A stretch of DNA of 60,146 bases from Geobacteraceae bacterium (GTDB lineage: Bacteria > Desulfobacterota > Desulfuromonadia > Geobacterales > Pseudopelobacteraceae): the NCBI GenBank assembly GCA_016720395.1, contig JADKKR010000012.1, positions 1 to 60,146 of the forward strand, written 5' to 3'. Positions 15,501 through 23,829 of this stretch are shown here, piece by piece. The notes under the pieces are model-generated. The model worked only from the letters and a program-made list of their open reading frames with translations, did not search any database and had not been told where the DNA came from. How positions within the stretch are numbered: the stretch's first letter is position 1; each line of letters starts with the position of its first letter. The translations under genes and the position numbers were made by a program.

Positions 15501-17296
15501 ACAGGAGCGGATGAGCTGTCCGTCACCGTACCGGAAAGGTTTCCGGTGGCGGCGGCAGTACAGGATGGAAACCTGAAGGAGCCGACCCTGGTCTGCCAGT
15601 TCGACACTCCCGTGGTCTGCATGTATTCCTGGGCATACCAGAAGGTGCAGCTGTCTGACGGATCAACCGCCATCATGCTGTAGTCGCCCCAACGTGCCGA
15701 CGTGCTGGTCTGGGAACCGCCACCGGAAATCAGCGTTGACTCTCCCTGCGGCAGGATGCCAGCTGGATCGCCGGTCAAGCGCCCCGTGTAGCGAATGGAC
15801 GGGAAGGTGTCCGGGCCTGAGACCGAATAGCCGAGGGCGATGTTGCCGGACGCATCCATGGCGGCGCTCCCCATCCAGCGATGGTCGCCGTCCGGGGCAT
15901 GAATCCCCTCCTGATGCATGACGAAACCTGACCCGCCGGTATTGCGCAGCTCAAACCAATGGACACCGGCATGTCCCGCGTTGTTAGTCGCATCTGCAGC
16001 TGCATCGACCGTGTGGTTGGACACAAGGGTCTGATAGCTGCCGAAGTTCCGGTATTGCATCCGATACATCAGGCGGTCGGAAATTGCATCCAGTTTCTGA
16101 GTCGTGCCTGGCTGGGGGATGCAGTTGCGAACGCCGGCCGCGCACACGTCCGGGTCCACATCTGTGGTGGTAATTTTCACGTTCGGGTCATAGTTCGCAT
16201 TCAGACCGAAAGTGGTGTTGACAGGGTTGCTCCAGTCGGTCTTGAACTCCCAGAGTCTCAGGGTATCGGTACTGTCTCCAAGCCAGGCACGATCATCCCA
16301 CTCCATGAAGTAGTTGGGTGTCCCTTCCGGGGGCGGGGTGCCATCCAGATCGGACGGGAGCATGCCTCCGTAGTTGAGGGTAACGTTGCCGATGTCAATA
16401 TAGACCATGCGGGCTGCCTGGCCGAGCAGCATCTTTTCCCGCTCGAACACCGCAACTCCGGCACCCTCCCAGGGGTTTGGTTGCGCCCCCGCGAACTGGT
16501 TGAAACTCATGTAATAGCCGTCGGGCCAGATTCCGAGCTTACCATAATCGTTCATCAGGGTCGTGCTTGTCTGAAAATCGTACAGGTACCACTCGCCGGT
16601 CGGGTCCGCCGTAACTGAGACAGCGATACACTGGTGGAAGTTGTCAGGGAAGCCGAGAGCAAACTGACTCATGACCCAGCGGTTGGACAGGACATCAAAG
16701 CGGGTGAGGGGGTCGCCGTCATTATTGGATTCACACAGACCGCCTGTTCCCGCCCAGAGAGCGTTCCCGGCCACCGGGGCTGCCAGAAGCGGCAGAGGGA
16801 CCGCAGGGTCGGTGACGTCCCATATCTGATAGGAAAGGTTTACCCACTGGACATAGTACTTTTTCCCTGTCGAAGAGTCCCAGCCGATGTCCCCCTGGGT
16901 GTCGGGGGGGAGGACTCCGTTGATGTTGCCGATCCCCTCAAAGTTAGCGGTTGCCGTAGGCATGGCATTACCTACCGGACTTTTTTGCACGCTGGAAGAT
17001 TCTGACACGGCCGCTGTTTTCTGCTGCGCAGGCAGGGTGTTCCTGGTTTTGGGAATGACCAGCTTGCGGTCCTGGAATGTGCGGGCTGCGCTCGGAGCGG
17101 CGGGGCCTGCCGTTACTGCGGCTCGGGAGCGAAGTGACGTGCCGGATCTTACCGGCTCGGCCTTTACAATCCTCATCCCTGAATTTTTAGTCTGAAGTGA
17201 CGTGGCCGCCTGATCTGCATGTGCGGTGCAAACCAGTAAGAACATCATGTTCACCAGGCTTGTGACCAGTTTCCCGCAGTTTGAATTCCTTTGCAC
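12572..17296 (-). CDS. Large secreted multidomain protein (carboxypeptidase-regulatory-like, MAM-like, beta-propeller, InlB-like repeats)
   Basis: A 1574-residue protein with an N-terminal signal (LVTSLVNMMFLLVCTAHA). Approximate layout: low-complexity linker to 110; a 450-residue exported domain (110-575) of a type I do not name; two carboxypeptidase-regulatory-like beta-sandwiches (about 585-660 and 665-745, each starting G-x-V-x-D-x); a jelly-roll 'choice-of-anchor'/MAM-like domain (750-925) ending VHVDDVSIT-like; a third regulatory-like domain from 935; an NHL/YVTN-like propeller (about 1110-1345); a beta-sandwich; one InlB-type repeat (about 1415-1480: GSGSGTV ... GWGGDSDCADG ... CSATF); and an 80-residue C-terminal module also found in the 53385-54422 product. 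It is probably on the cell surface or released. The role is unknown; adhesion or matrix function is inferred. Confidence 0.75.
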   Translation of the reverse strand: MQRNSNCGKLVTSLVNMMFLLVCTAHADQAATSLQTKNSGMRIVKAEPVRSGTSLRSRAAVTAGPAAPSAARTFQDRKLVIPKTRNTLPAQQKTAAVSESSSVQKSPVGNAMPTATANFEGIGNINGVLPPDTQGDIGWDSSTGKKYYVQWVNLSYQIWDVTDPAVPLPLLAAPVAGNALWAGTGGLCESNNDGDPLTRFDVLSNRWVMSQFALGFPDNFHQCIAVSVTADPTGEWYLYDFQTSTTLMNDYGKLGIWPDGYYMSFNQFAGAQPNPWEGAGVAVFEREKMLLGQAARMVYIDIGNVTLNYGGMLPSDLDGTPPPEGTPNYFMEWDDRAWLGDSTDTLRLWEFKTDWSNPVNTTFGLNANYDPNVKITTTDVDPDVCAAGVRNCIPQPGTTQKLDAISDRLMYRMQYRNFGSYQTLVSNHTVDAAADATNNAGHAGVHWFELRNTGGSGFVMHQEGIHAPDGDHRWMGSAAMDASGNIALGYSVSGPDTFPSIRYTGRLTGDPAGILPQGESTLISGGGSQTSTSARWGDYSMMAVDPSDSCTFWYAQEYMQTTGVSNWQTRVGSFRFPSCTAAATGNLSGTVTDSSSAPVAGAAISIAGGYLTVTDAAGHYTIPLPSGTYDVTASRYGYVSNTSSGVVITAPDPTTRNFTLAVAPPSIITGSVRDATTSWPLYARIDIAGYPGGPVFTNPVTGAYSIELTAGSYTFTVTAMSGGYLTAAQPVFVTSDTTWNINLTANLVTCAAPGYQMLFAEGFDLSTAPAFSAAWNVIDISGTAGDWSTQTVSLHPAGIVPHSAANMAVFNSWTATSGNIARLYQTSGVDLSTQTSAELSFWMYHEIEYTTSDTVQLQISTDSGSTWNNLGSAVSRYDGTTGWAKHAVDIAAYTGTGMTDVRIGLYAVSMYGNDIHVDDVSITSGAGCSPIASGGLVVGTVRDANTGGVVLNAAVRGTGLKPATMIDASADAARPVRLYVIGQAAGTRPLTATAPSYEAAVATPTVVAGSTVGQDITLAAGKLSIAPASLSFHLTKDAPTASQPLILANSGGATALYQAFALAGTYTPSVPVGPFAENARHIGPKNLNDRDARNLRVDLTPAGVTPLAVGAISSSWPTGLTFAWGIGFNTDSTDLWLSNLQVGGGDNLDYRYTTLGVQTGDTIDISPWISEFAADLTYNPFTKTLWQVNASGDNCIYELDPATKVSTGSKICPPFGTSERGLAFDPVSNTYYSGSWNDGIINHFAPDGTILDSKSVGLGIAGLAFNPASGHLFVMTSTNSVTDPLKFDVYILDTHDAYAILGGFNLRLDGKKAFADYAQAALDIDCSGNLWAVDQAAQKVYVVPSGETGICDWQAGWLTMTPVSGGVAAGGTAPLSVNVDVSSLQEGTHAGYFRVTGTTPYGPIIVPVTVTIDSKLTITRAGSGSGTVISTDGEINCGPICSEYYSAGTIVSLNAVPATFSSFSGWGGDSDCADGIVTLDTSKSCSATFTITPLRAPDQFEKLQDAYDAVLNNGTIQTQVHTFEEDLLCDRPVVVTISGGYSPDFTSTAGMTTIEGKLTIKSGKVIVSRLIIRE

Positions 17297-17484
17297 AGCT
17301 CCTCCGCTGTTCAGCCAATTGTTATGTGACAGTCCTATCAGTTATTACCTGACCTCGCAATGCCAATGTGGATGAAATCCTGTGACGAGTTGATGCCCGT
17401 TGACAAGTTACCTTACTTGTGCAAAACCTGACGTGGCCACTAGATATAATTTTACGAAATCTGTCGCGGCCGGGAATACATAAC

Positions 17485-18513
17485 ATGCCTGAAAAAATAT
17501 CTTTCCATCCGGCCCTGCTGGAAAGCCACTGCATCGTCGATGTACGCACGCCGCTGGAATTCACCGAAGATCACCTGCCCGGAGCGATCAATGTACCGAT
17601 CCTGAACAACGAGGAACGGGTTGAGGTCGGAACGATCTACAAACAGGTCGGGCCGCAGCCGGCACGCCAGCGCGGGCTGGAACTGACCTGCAGCCGTTTC
17701 GGCAGCATGGTGGCCGAGATCGCGGCCAATGCCGCCGGCCGGCCGATCCTGGTCTACTGCTGGCGCGGCGGGCTGCGCAGCCTTTCCATGGCAATCCTGC
17801 TGGAGATGAGCGGTTATCCGGTGCTGCAATTGCGCGGAGGCTACAAGGCCTTTCGCGGTCATGTCATCAGCTCTTTTGAGGACTTCACGCCACCATCCCC
17901 GCTGATCGTCATCCACGGCATGACCGGCACCGGTAAAACGACCTTCATCAACGGCCTCGATCATCAGCGCTGGACGCCCATCGACCTGGAAGGGCTGGCC
18001 TGCCATCGCGGTTCGGCCTTCGGCTCAGTCGGCCTTGACCAGTCGCTCAGCCAGAAACGTTTTGAAACATTGCTCTGGGATGAATTCCGCCAGGCCCCGG
18101 CTGACCGCCCGATTGTGCTGGAGGGAGAGAGTCCGCGCATCGGCCGGATCGCACTGCCGGGAAACCTGTATGAGGTCATGTCCTCAAGCTGCAAGGTCTG
18201 GTGTCATGCCTCGCTGGATACCCGCGTACGGCGGCTGGCCGTGGAATACGCCCATGAAGAATACCGCGAGGCAATGGCCGAAGCCCTGGAGCGGATCAAG
18301 AGGAAGCTGGGCGGACAACGCTACGCCGAACTTGCCGGCCTGCTGGCTGACTGGGATATAGAAGGCCTGGGGCGGGGACTGATCGAGTATTACTATGACA
18401 AGCTCTATTACAAGCATCGTCCCTGGACGCCTGATCTTGAGATCGAACTGGAGGATTACAACGTGGCTGAGCTCCTTATGTCTGAATTCTGGAAAAGCCG
18501 GGGGCACTCATGA
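17485..18513 (+). CDS. mnmH: tRNA 2-selenouridine synthase
   Basis: A 342-residue SelU/MnmH. I set the start at ATG 17485 (MPEKISFHP); the frame is open 66 bases further up. The N-terminal rhodanese domain (about 10-130) begins IVDVRTPLEF and carries the catalytic Cys in VYCWRGGLRS. The C-terminal half is a P-loop domain with GMTGTGKTTF (about 150). The enzyme replaces sulfur by selenium at U34 of tRNAs for Glu, Gln and Lys through a geranylated intermediate, using selenophosphate. The last codon overlaps the next start (ATGA). A -10-like TATAAT occurs at about 17455 but no convincing -35 is seen. Confidence 0.93.
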   Translation: MPEKISFHPALLESHCIVDVRTPLEFTEDHLPGAINVPILNNEERVEVGTIYKQVGPQPARQRGLELTCSRFGSMVAEIAANAAGRPILVYCWRGGLRSLSMAILLEMSGYPVLQLRGGYKAFRGHVISSFEDFTPPSPLIVIHGMTGTGKTTFINGLDHQRWTPIDLEGLACHRGSAFGSVGLDQSLSQKRFETLLWDEFRQAPADRPIVLEGESPRIGRIALPGNLYEVMSSSCKVWCHASLDTRVRRLAVEYAHEEYREAMAEALERIKRKLGGQRYAELAGLLADWDIEGLGRGLIEYYYDKLYYKHRPWTPDLEIELEDYNVAELLMSEFWKSRGHS

Positions 18514-19100
18514 AATTCCTGGTCAAGCACCTGAAGGGGACCTTCATCGCCGGGTTGTTCGTGGTGATCCCGCTCGGTGTCACCATCTTCATCCTCAAGT
18601 TCCTGTTCAACTTTACCGACGGGATCCTGAGCAGTTATCTCGACCGGATGTTCAGCATCACTACCGGTCAGGAACTGCATTTCCCCGGCCTGGGCATCAT
18701 AACGGGTGCCGTGGTTATCTACCTGGCCGGCCTGCTGGCCACGAACGTACTAGGAACGCAGCTTCTCAAACTGGGAGACAAACTGTTGAACCGCATCCCG
18801 CTGGTCAATTCGATTTATTCCTCCAGCAAGCAGCTGACCAAGGTCTTTCGGGAAGGCAAGAGCTCGTACCGACGGGCGGTCTTTGTGGAATGGCCCCGCG
18901 CAGGGGTCAAGGCTGTGGGATTTGTAACCGCGGAGGTGGAGCGCAGCGGAGAGCGCCTCGTGGTTGTCTATGTGCCGACCATGCCCAATCCGACATCAGG
19001 TTTCGCCCTGTTCTTTCGTGAAGAGGATGTGATCGACAGCGGCATGACCGTCGAAGAGGCGCTGAAGTTCGTGGTCTCCGGCGGTGCGATCGTCAGCTGA
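18510..19100 (+). CDS. DUF502 family inner membrane protein
   Basis: A 196-residue protein with two N-terminal membrane segments (FIAGLFVVIPLGVTIFILKF and GIITGAVVIYLAGLLAT) followed by the DUF502 core: NRIPLVNSIYSSSKQL, then a soluble beta-rich domain with the typical YVPTMPNPTSGF and a C-terminal SGG. Function is unknown in the family; homologues are widespread and often near tRNA-synthetase genes. It overlaps mnmH by 4 bp, so it is translationally coupled, and converges with gluQRS, the two genes overlapping by 8 bp at their 3' ends. Confidence 0.85.
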   Translation: MKFLVKHLKGTFIAGLFVVIPLGVTIFILKFLFNFTDGILSSYLDRMFSITTGQELHFPGLGIITGAVVIYLAGLLATNVLGTQLLKLGDKLLNRIPLVNSIYSSSKQLTKVFREGKSSYRRAVFVEWPRAGVKAVGFVTAEVERSGERLVVVYVPTMPNPTSGFALFFREEDVIDSGMTVEEALKFVVSGGAIVS

Positions 19101-20022
19101 GCCGCAGTTCGCCGCCCGTCAGCGGGATGCGCGTCGCATCAAAATGCAGGACTCCCCACTGAAGGATTTCTCCGCAGGCCGCACCGAACATCTCCTGCGG
19201 AGGCTCCTGTCCCAGGAACCCCAGGATATTCCAGAGCAGTCGCCCTTCCCGACCCGGACTGTTCCCCGGTTGATGTGAAACCAGATTATCCCGCTTGCTC
19301 AACTTCTCTCCACCCGGCCCGCATACGAGCGGCAGGTGGCAGTACCCGGGTTGTGGCAGTCCCAGCAGGCGCTGAAGAAAGATCTGGCGAGGGGTCGAGG
19401 CCAACAGGTCATCACCGCGCACCACCTGATTCACCCCCGTATCGGCGTCATCCACCACCACCGCCAGTTGATAGGCGAACTCCCCGTCCCCGCGACGTAG
19501 TGCAAAATCACCGCACCTCTGCTGAAGAACCTGGCAGACAGGCCCCCGGCGACGGTCATCGAAGCAGAGCTCCTCATCCGTCACGCGAACCCGCCAGGAG
19601 CGGACCGGCACCCCGGGGCGCATACCGTCCCGGCAGGTTCCGGGATACGGGAGCGTGTCGTCATCCGGACGCGGGGCCGATGCGGTCTGTGAGATCTCCT
19701 TGCGCGAACAGCAGCACGGATAGATCACACCCAGCTGCTGCAGCTGCTCAAATGCCTGCTGATAGCGGTCCAGGTGACGGCTCTGCCGGGAGATCTCGCC
19801 GTCCCACTCCAGGCCGTAATCCTCGAGTGTTCGCATGATGTCATCTTCCATGCCCGCAACCTGGCGGGGTGTGTCCAGATCATCCATGCGCAGCAGCCAG
19901 CGGCCGCCGGCGCTCTTTGCCATCAGCCAGCTCCCGACCGCCGCCACCAGCGAGCCGGTATGCAGCGCTCCGGTAGGGGAAGGGGCGAAGCGGCCTGTTA
20001 TGGTGTCTGAATGAATTTGCAT
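19093..20022 (-). CDS. gluQRS: Glutamyl-Q tRNA(Asp) synthetase
   Basis: A 309-residue truncated GluRS paralogue lacking the anticodon-binding domain. The start ATG 20022 gives MQIHSDTITGRFAPSPTGALHTGSL, where HTGS is the HIGH-type motif; the longer open frame above it has no site. The zinc-binding segment has CCCCSRKE and a later Cys in YPGTCRDG. KLSKR is the KMSKS-type loop. The enzyme attaches glutamate to queuosine at position 34 of tRNA-Asp. This fits the presence of queF, a queuosine pathway gene, at 29110. Confidence 0.93.
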   Translation of the reverse strand: MQIHSDTITGRFAPSPTGALHTGSLVAAVGSWLMAKSAGGRWLLRMDDLDTPRQVAGMEDDIMRTLEDYGLEWDGEISRQSRHLDRYQQAFEQLQQLGVIYPCCCSRKEISQTASAPRPDDDTLPYPGTCRDGMRPGVPVRSWRVRVTDEELCFDDRRRGPVCQVLQQRCGDFALRRGDGEFAYQLAVVVDDADTGVNQVVRGDDLLASTPRQIFLQRLLGLPQPGYCHLPLVCGPGGEKLSKRDNLVSHQPGNSPGREGRLLWNILGFLGQEPPQEMFGAACGEILQWGVLHFDATRIPLTGGELRLS

Positions 20023-20037
20023 TTTGAATGGAGAAAT

Positions 20038-20157
20038 GGAACGAGGATTTTTTTCGTTCTGGCAAGGCTGTCGAGGGAATGCGAGGAGGTGTAGCAGCGC
20101 TACTCCGCACAAGCAGTCCCGAAGACTTACGCAGCCAGGGCGGAAAAAGACCGTTCC
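20038..20157. repeat. Dispersed repeat element, long copy
   Basis: A 120 bp segment starting GGAACGAGGATTTTTTTCG (a small hairpin GAACGA/TCGTTC) and ending GACCGTTCC, so the ends are inverted (GGAACG/CGTTCC). The internal GAAGACTTACGCAGC is shared word for word with the shorter copy at 33449-33516. It lies between gluQRS and the stop codon of ppnP. Confidence 0.7.
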
Positions 20158-20471
20158 TAGGCGATAAAGGAGCAGCAGTAATCGCACACCGCCGGCACCT
20201 TCATCAAAAAGGTCGAATTGGACGGTACCTCAAAGGCCTCTCCGCCGACGACCTTCTGCCACTGATCGGCACCCTTCATCTGCCACTGCAATTCTCCGGA
20301 AAGAATCTCCATAATCTCGGCAGCAACGGTGGAAAACTCGTAATCTCCGGCCTGCATCACCCCGAGGGTCTTCTTGCTTCCGTCGGGGAACAGGACCGTA
20401 TGGCTGGCGACCTTGCCGTCGAAATAGATGTTGGCTTTTTTAACCACGGTTACATTTTTGAATTCTGACAT
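20157..20471 (-). CDS. ppnP: Pyrimidine/purine nucleoside phosphorylase (PpnP/YaiE family)
   Basis: A 104-residue cupin-like protein of the DUF1255 family with the usual length. Recognisable features: NVTVVKKANIYFDGKVASHT at the N-terminus, FPDGSKKTLGVMQAGDYEF, MEILSGELQ, and the C-terminal F-x-V-P-S-N-S-x-F segment. The family phosphorolyses several nucleosides to free base and ribose-1-phosphate. The stop codon abuts the dispersed repeat at 20038-20157. The gene stands alone. Confidence 0.92.
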   Translation of the reverse strand: MSEFKNVTVVKKANIYFDGKVASHTVLFPDGSKKTLGVMQAGDYEFSTVAAEIMEILSGELQWQMKGADQWQKVVGGEAFEVPSNSTFLMKVPAVCDYCCSFIA

Positions 20472-20530
20472 ACTGCCTCCTCCATATGTATTGTGTGATG
20501 GTTATACCTGCAATCCATGCTGCTGCGCAA

Positions 20531-20567
20531 AAGAAAAAAACCCGCTACAGGAAGCTGCAACGGGTTC
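20531..20567 (-). terminator. Intrinsic terminator behind the glycine-zipper gene
   Basis: On the minus strand AACCCG and CGGGTT arms enclose about 16 bases that can pair partly (GCAGCTTCC..), followed by TTTTTTTCTTTT. It lies about 30 bp after the gene at 20599. Confidence 0.75.
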
Positions 20568-20598
20568 AGAAAACGTATAATTGTACTATCAGGACTGG

Positions 20599-20991
20599 TT
20601 AGTTGAACGTCCCCTGCAGGATGTTGGCCCTGAAGCTTACAACCATCTGCTTGGAAGACGGAGACTCCGCCAGGTCAGGGATGATGGTCGGCATGGCGAT
20701 CTTGAGGTTGCCGTTTTCGATGGAAGCCAGGGCGCGGGTCGACTTGGCGACACCGTAGGCCGTACCGGCCAGGACGCCGGCCGCGGCGCCGAAGCCCATG
20801 TAGTCCAGATGATCGGCAGGTTTTTTGGTAAAGACCATCAGAGCCCCCCCGACCAGTGCGCCCACAGCGCCGCCGTAGAAAGCAGACATGAATGTATCGC
20901 GGAAAGCGTTGTCATCGGCAAATGCAGAGGTCGTTGCGCCAAACATGGCGAAAAGTGTGGTAAGAGCGACTATCTTTCTGAATCGTTTCAT
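20599..20991 (-). CDS. Exported glycine-zipper protein
   Basis: A 130-residue protein from ATG 20991 (MKRFRKIVALTTLF); the longer frame lacks a start site. An N-terminal signal peptide ends near SAFADD. A glycine-zipper hairpin follows: YGGAVGALVGGALMVF, a short polar turn, and MGFGAAAGVLAGTAYGV, probably membrane-embedded. The C-terminus is polar with alternating hydrophobics. Proteins of this kind are common in outer membranes, but no function can be read. It is monocistronic with its own terminator. Confidence 0.6.
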   Translation of the reverse strand: MKRFRKIVALTTLFAMFGATTSAFADDNAFRDTFMSAFYGGAVGALVGGALMVFTKKPADHLDYMGFGAAAGVLAGTAYGVAKSTRALASIENGNLKIAMPTIIPDLAESPSSKQMVVSFRANILQGTFN

Positions 20992-21168
20992 GCGTTCTCC
21001 CGGCAACTCAAAATCATGATGTGCAGATTTACTTTTGCAATGAGAATGCCAAGCGGACGCTGTCACCGATCAGATCGACTAACATACCATTAACGAAGAA
21101 CTCTTCCCCGAATTCCCGCAATGGCTCTGCGAAAATAATCCTCGCGTCGCCTGCCAATATTGTTGCAT

Positions 21169-23829
21169 TTACGACACAGGTGCCCGGTTTTTTGGCGGAA
21201 TCAGCTCCAACGCCAGGGCCCGCTCTTCGTCATCACTGCCAACCCTGCCATCCAGACGGGCAGCCAGCAGAAGTTCCATGACGCGGCCGAAATCGGGCCC
21301 CGGGATACATCCCAGAGCCTTGAGGGCCGCACCGTCCAGGCTGCAGCGAACGAGCCGCAGGCGGGTGAGGTACAGTGAGACATAACGTTTTACCGCCTCC
21401 CGGTTGGCAGCGGCGGCAAGGTACAGCAGCATCTCCGGCGGCAGACCGTGGAACCAGCCGTAAATCTCGCTGTTGAGGATTTCCGGGCCACGCCTGATCC
21501 TGCGCTGCAGGGCATCCAGCATGCCCAGGGACTGACGGCGCTGGCTGAATACCCGGGCCATCATGCGGCCGGGAATCTCCATGCGCCGGCAGGTCTCCTC
21601 GAACTCTTCGTGCCTGAGACCGTGGCAGAGGGCCAGCAGATAGACCTGCCATTGTTCGCAGGTTTCATCCAGATAAAGCAGGCGATACCAGGTCAGCACC
21701 CCGGCCGTCTCATGAACGACACGGGACGTTTCCGCAACCAGCCTCAGGTCCGGATGGATAGACGACAGCAGGCCGAGGGCCGACATACGCCCGATGGCCC
21801 CGACAGGTTCCTTTTCCTTGAGGATCAGCACCAGTTCGTTGAAAAGCCGCCTTCCACCGACCTTCTGGAGAATGTTCATGCGTACGGCGCTGCGAATCAG
21901 GTTTTCAGTGTGGGGAGCAATCGGGAAACCCAGGCGCTGTTCGAAGCGGATGGCCCTGAAGACACGGGTCGGATCTTCCACAAACGACAGGTTGTGCAGC
22001 ACCCGGACCGTTCGCTTCTGGATATCCTGGCGGCCTCCGAAATAATCGGTCAACAGGCCGAAACGCTCTTCATTGATGCAGAGTGCCAGGGTATTGATGG
22101 TAAAATCACGACGGTACAGGTCGTGACGCAATGACGATCGCTCCACCGTTGGCAGTACCCCGGGGGATTCGTAATATTCCAGACGGGTGCTGGCCACATC
22201 CACCTTGCCCCCGTCGGGGAGGATAAGCACCGCCGTACCGAAGTCGTGATGGCTTCTGACCCGACAACCGTGGGCAGCGGCAAAACGTTCGGCAAAGAAG
22301 ATGCCGTCCCCTTCAACGGTTACATCCATATCCAGGTTTTCCACCCCCAGCAGCAGGTCACGCACGAAACCGCCCACCGCATATACCGCCAGCCCCAGTC
22401 CATCGCCGACCCGGCCCAGGTCGTGCAGCAGGGCGATGGTGGCCGGTTTCAGCCGTTTCCCAATCAGCCCGGTGATGTAATCGCGCCGGGGAGGTGATTC
22501 CAGATTCTCCACATCATAGAACGACTCGGGCTGCTCCCGGCGTCCTCCGTACATATAGCGCAGCAGGTCGGTGCGCGTCACAGCTCCGGCCAGTTCGTCC
22601 CCGTCGAACACCGGCACGAAACGACGGTTGCCGTCGACCATGTAGGCCTGAATCTCTGACAGCTGCGTATCCGGAGCAGCGCGCATGAACTCGGTGTGCA
22701 TGAACTCACTGACAGGCGAGCCGGAAAGCTCATGGTAGAGCGCTTTTTCGACAGTCTTGCGCGAGATGATGCCGACCATGCGCTGGCCGTCCATGACCGG
22801 CATGGCGTTGCAGTTGTAGCGGGTCAGAAACTCACGGGCCTCGGAGATGGTGATGCCGACCGGCATGGTCTTGACCGGGGCCGACATGATGTCTCCGGCC
22901 GTGTTTCTCGGTCGGACCGCCACACGCAGAAGTTCCTCCAGCTTCTCAAGCACCTGCTTCAGCGACCGGTCGTGGACCGTGGCCGAGGCTGCCGACGGGT
23001 GGCCTCCGCCATGGAATCCCCGCATGAGTTCGCCCACATTGACCTCGGCCACGCGGCTCCGGGCCACCAGACAGACCCGCTTTTCCATGGCCACCACCAG
23101 CACGAGCACATCCGGATTCTCCATATCTCGCACCATGTGCGCCAGACCGGCGATATCAGCGATGTAGTTCTCGCAGGTGGCATAGGCAACGGAGACGGTG
23201 ATGCCTTCTATGATAGTGGTCTTGAGGTTTTTGAGCAGGACATTGAGCAGCTCCAGCTGCTGGCCGGTCAGTTCCTGGGAAACGGATTCGGCGACGACAT
23301 TCAGGCTGGCCCCCTGCCCCAGCAGCCAGGCCGCCGCCTGGAAATCCTCCTGTCTGGTGGTGGGAAACAGCAGCCGGCCGGTGTCCTCGTAGATGCCAAG
23401 CATCATCAGGGTCGCCGCTTCCGGCGACAACGACAGATTCCGCTCTTTGAGAATGCCTGCCATGATGGTCGATGACGACCCGCAGGAGCGGATGACACCG
23501 CCGGTAGAAGGGACAGTGTCGAACGAAAGAGGATGATGATCGTAGATATGCAGCTCAAGACCGGGGCGGTCGAGAATCTCCGCAAATCGCCCGATGCGGC
23601 CGGCCTGCTGGCAATCGACGATAATCAGGCGGGAGATTGCATTCAGATCAATATCCTTTGAGCGGGTCACAGCAGGCAGGTGGCCGGGATGTCGGGTGAT
23701 AAAGTCACGCACCGTCTTTTCCTGGGAACCGGGAAAGGAGATCAGCGCCCCGGGGTACAGCAGTGCAGCAGCAGCCATGGCTCCCAGGCAGTCGAAATCG
23801 GCATTGATGTGGGTGGTGATAACGTCCAT
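21169..23829 (-). CDS. DHH-CBS-tRNA nucleotidyltransferase fusion (A-adding / CCA-type enzyme)
   Basis: An 886-residue multidomain protein. The N-terminal DHH phosphoesterase domain has HINADFDCLG and DHHP motifs (residues 1-about 300, with a DHHA1-like GGG-containing segment GFHGGGHPSAA). Two CBS domains follow (about 310-430). The C-terminal half is a class II nucleotidyltransferase: YAVGGFVRDLLLGVENLDMDVTVEG with the catalytic DxD, then RRDFTINTLA, and EDPTRVFRAIRFE. Fusions like this are known from Geobacter, where CC- and A-addition are split between enzymes; this architecture is associated with A-addition. Whether this copy adds A, CC or CCA cannot be decided from sequence. The gene is monocistronic. 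Confidence 0.88.
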   Translation of the reverse strand: MDVITTHINADFDCLGAMAAAALLYPGALISFPGSQEKTVRDFITRHPGHLPAVTRSKDIDLNAISRLIIVDCQQAGRIGRFAEILDRPGLELHIYDHHPLSFDTVPSTGGVIRSCGSSSTIMAGILKERNLSLSPEAATLMMLGIYEDTGRLLFPTTRQEDFQAAAWLLGQGASLNVVAESVSQELTGQQLELLNVLLKNLKTTIIEGITVSVAYATCENYIADIAGLAHMVRDMENPDVLVLVVAMEKRVCLVARSRVAEVNVGELMRGFHGGGHPSAASATVHDRSLKQVLEKLEELLRVAVRPRNTAGDIMSAPVKTMPVGITISEAREFLTRYNCNAMPVMDGQRMVGIISRKTVEKALYHELSGSPVSEFMHTEFMRAAPDTQLSEIQAYMVDGNRRFVPVFDGDELAGAVTRTDLLRYMYGGRREQPESFYDVENLESPPRRDYITGLIGKRLKPATIALLHDLGRVGDGLGLAVYAVGGFVRDLLLGVENLDMDVTVEGDGIFFAERFAAAHGCRVRSHHDFGTAVLILPDGGKVDVASTRLEYYESPGVLPTVERSSLRHDLYRRDFTINTLALCINEERFGLLTDYFGGRQDIQKRTVRVLHNLSFVEDPTRVFRAIRFEQRLGFPIAPHTENLIRSAVRMNILQKVGGRRLFNELVLILKEKEPVGAIGRMSALGLLSSIHPDLRLVAETSRVVHETAGVLTWYRLLYLDETCEQWQVYLLALCHGLRHEEFEETCRRMEIPGRMMARVFSQRRQSLGMLDALQRRIRRGPEILNSEIYGWFHGLPPEMLLYLAAAANREAVKRYVSLYLTRLRLVRCSLDGAALKALGCIPGPDFGRVMELLLAARLDGRVGSDDEERALALELIPPKNRAPVS

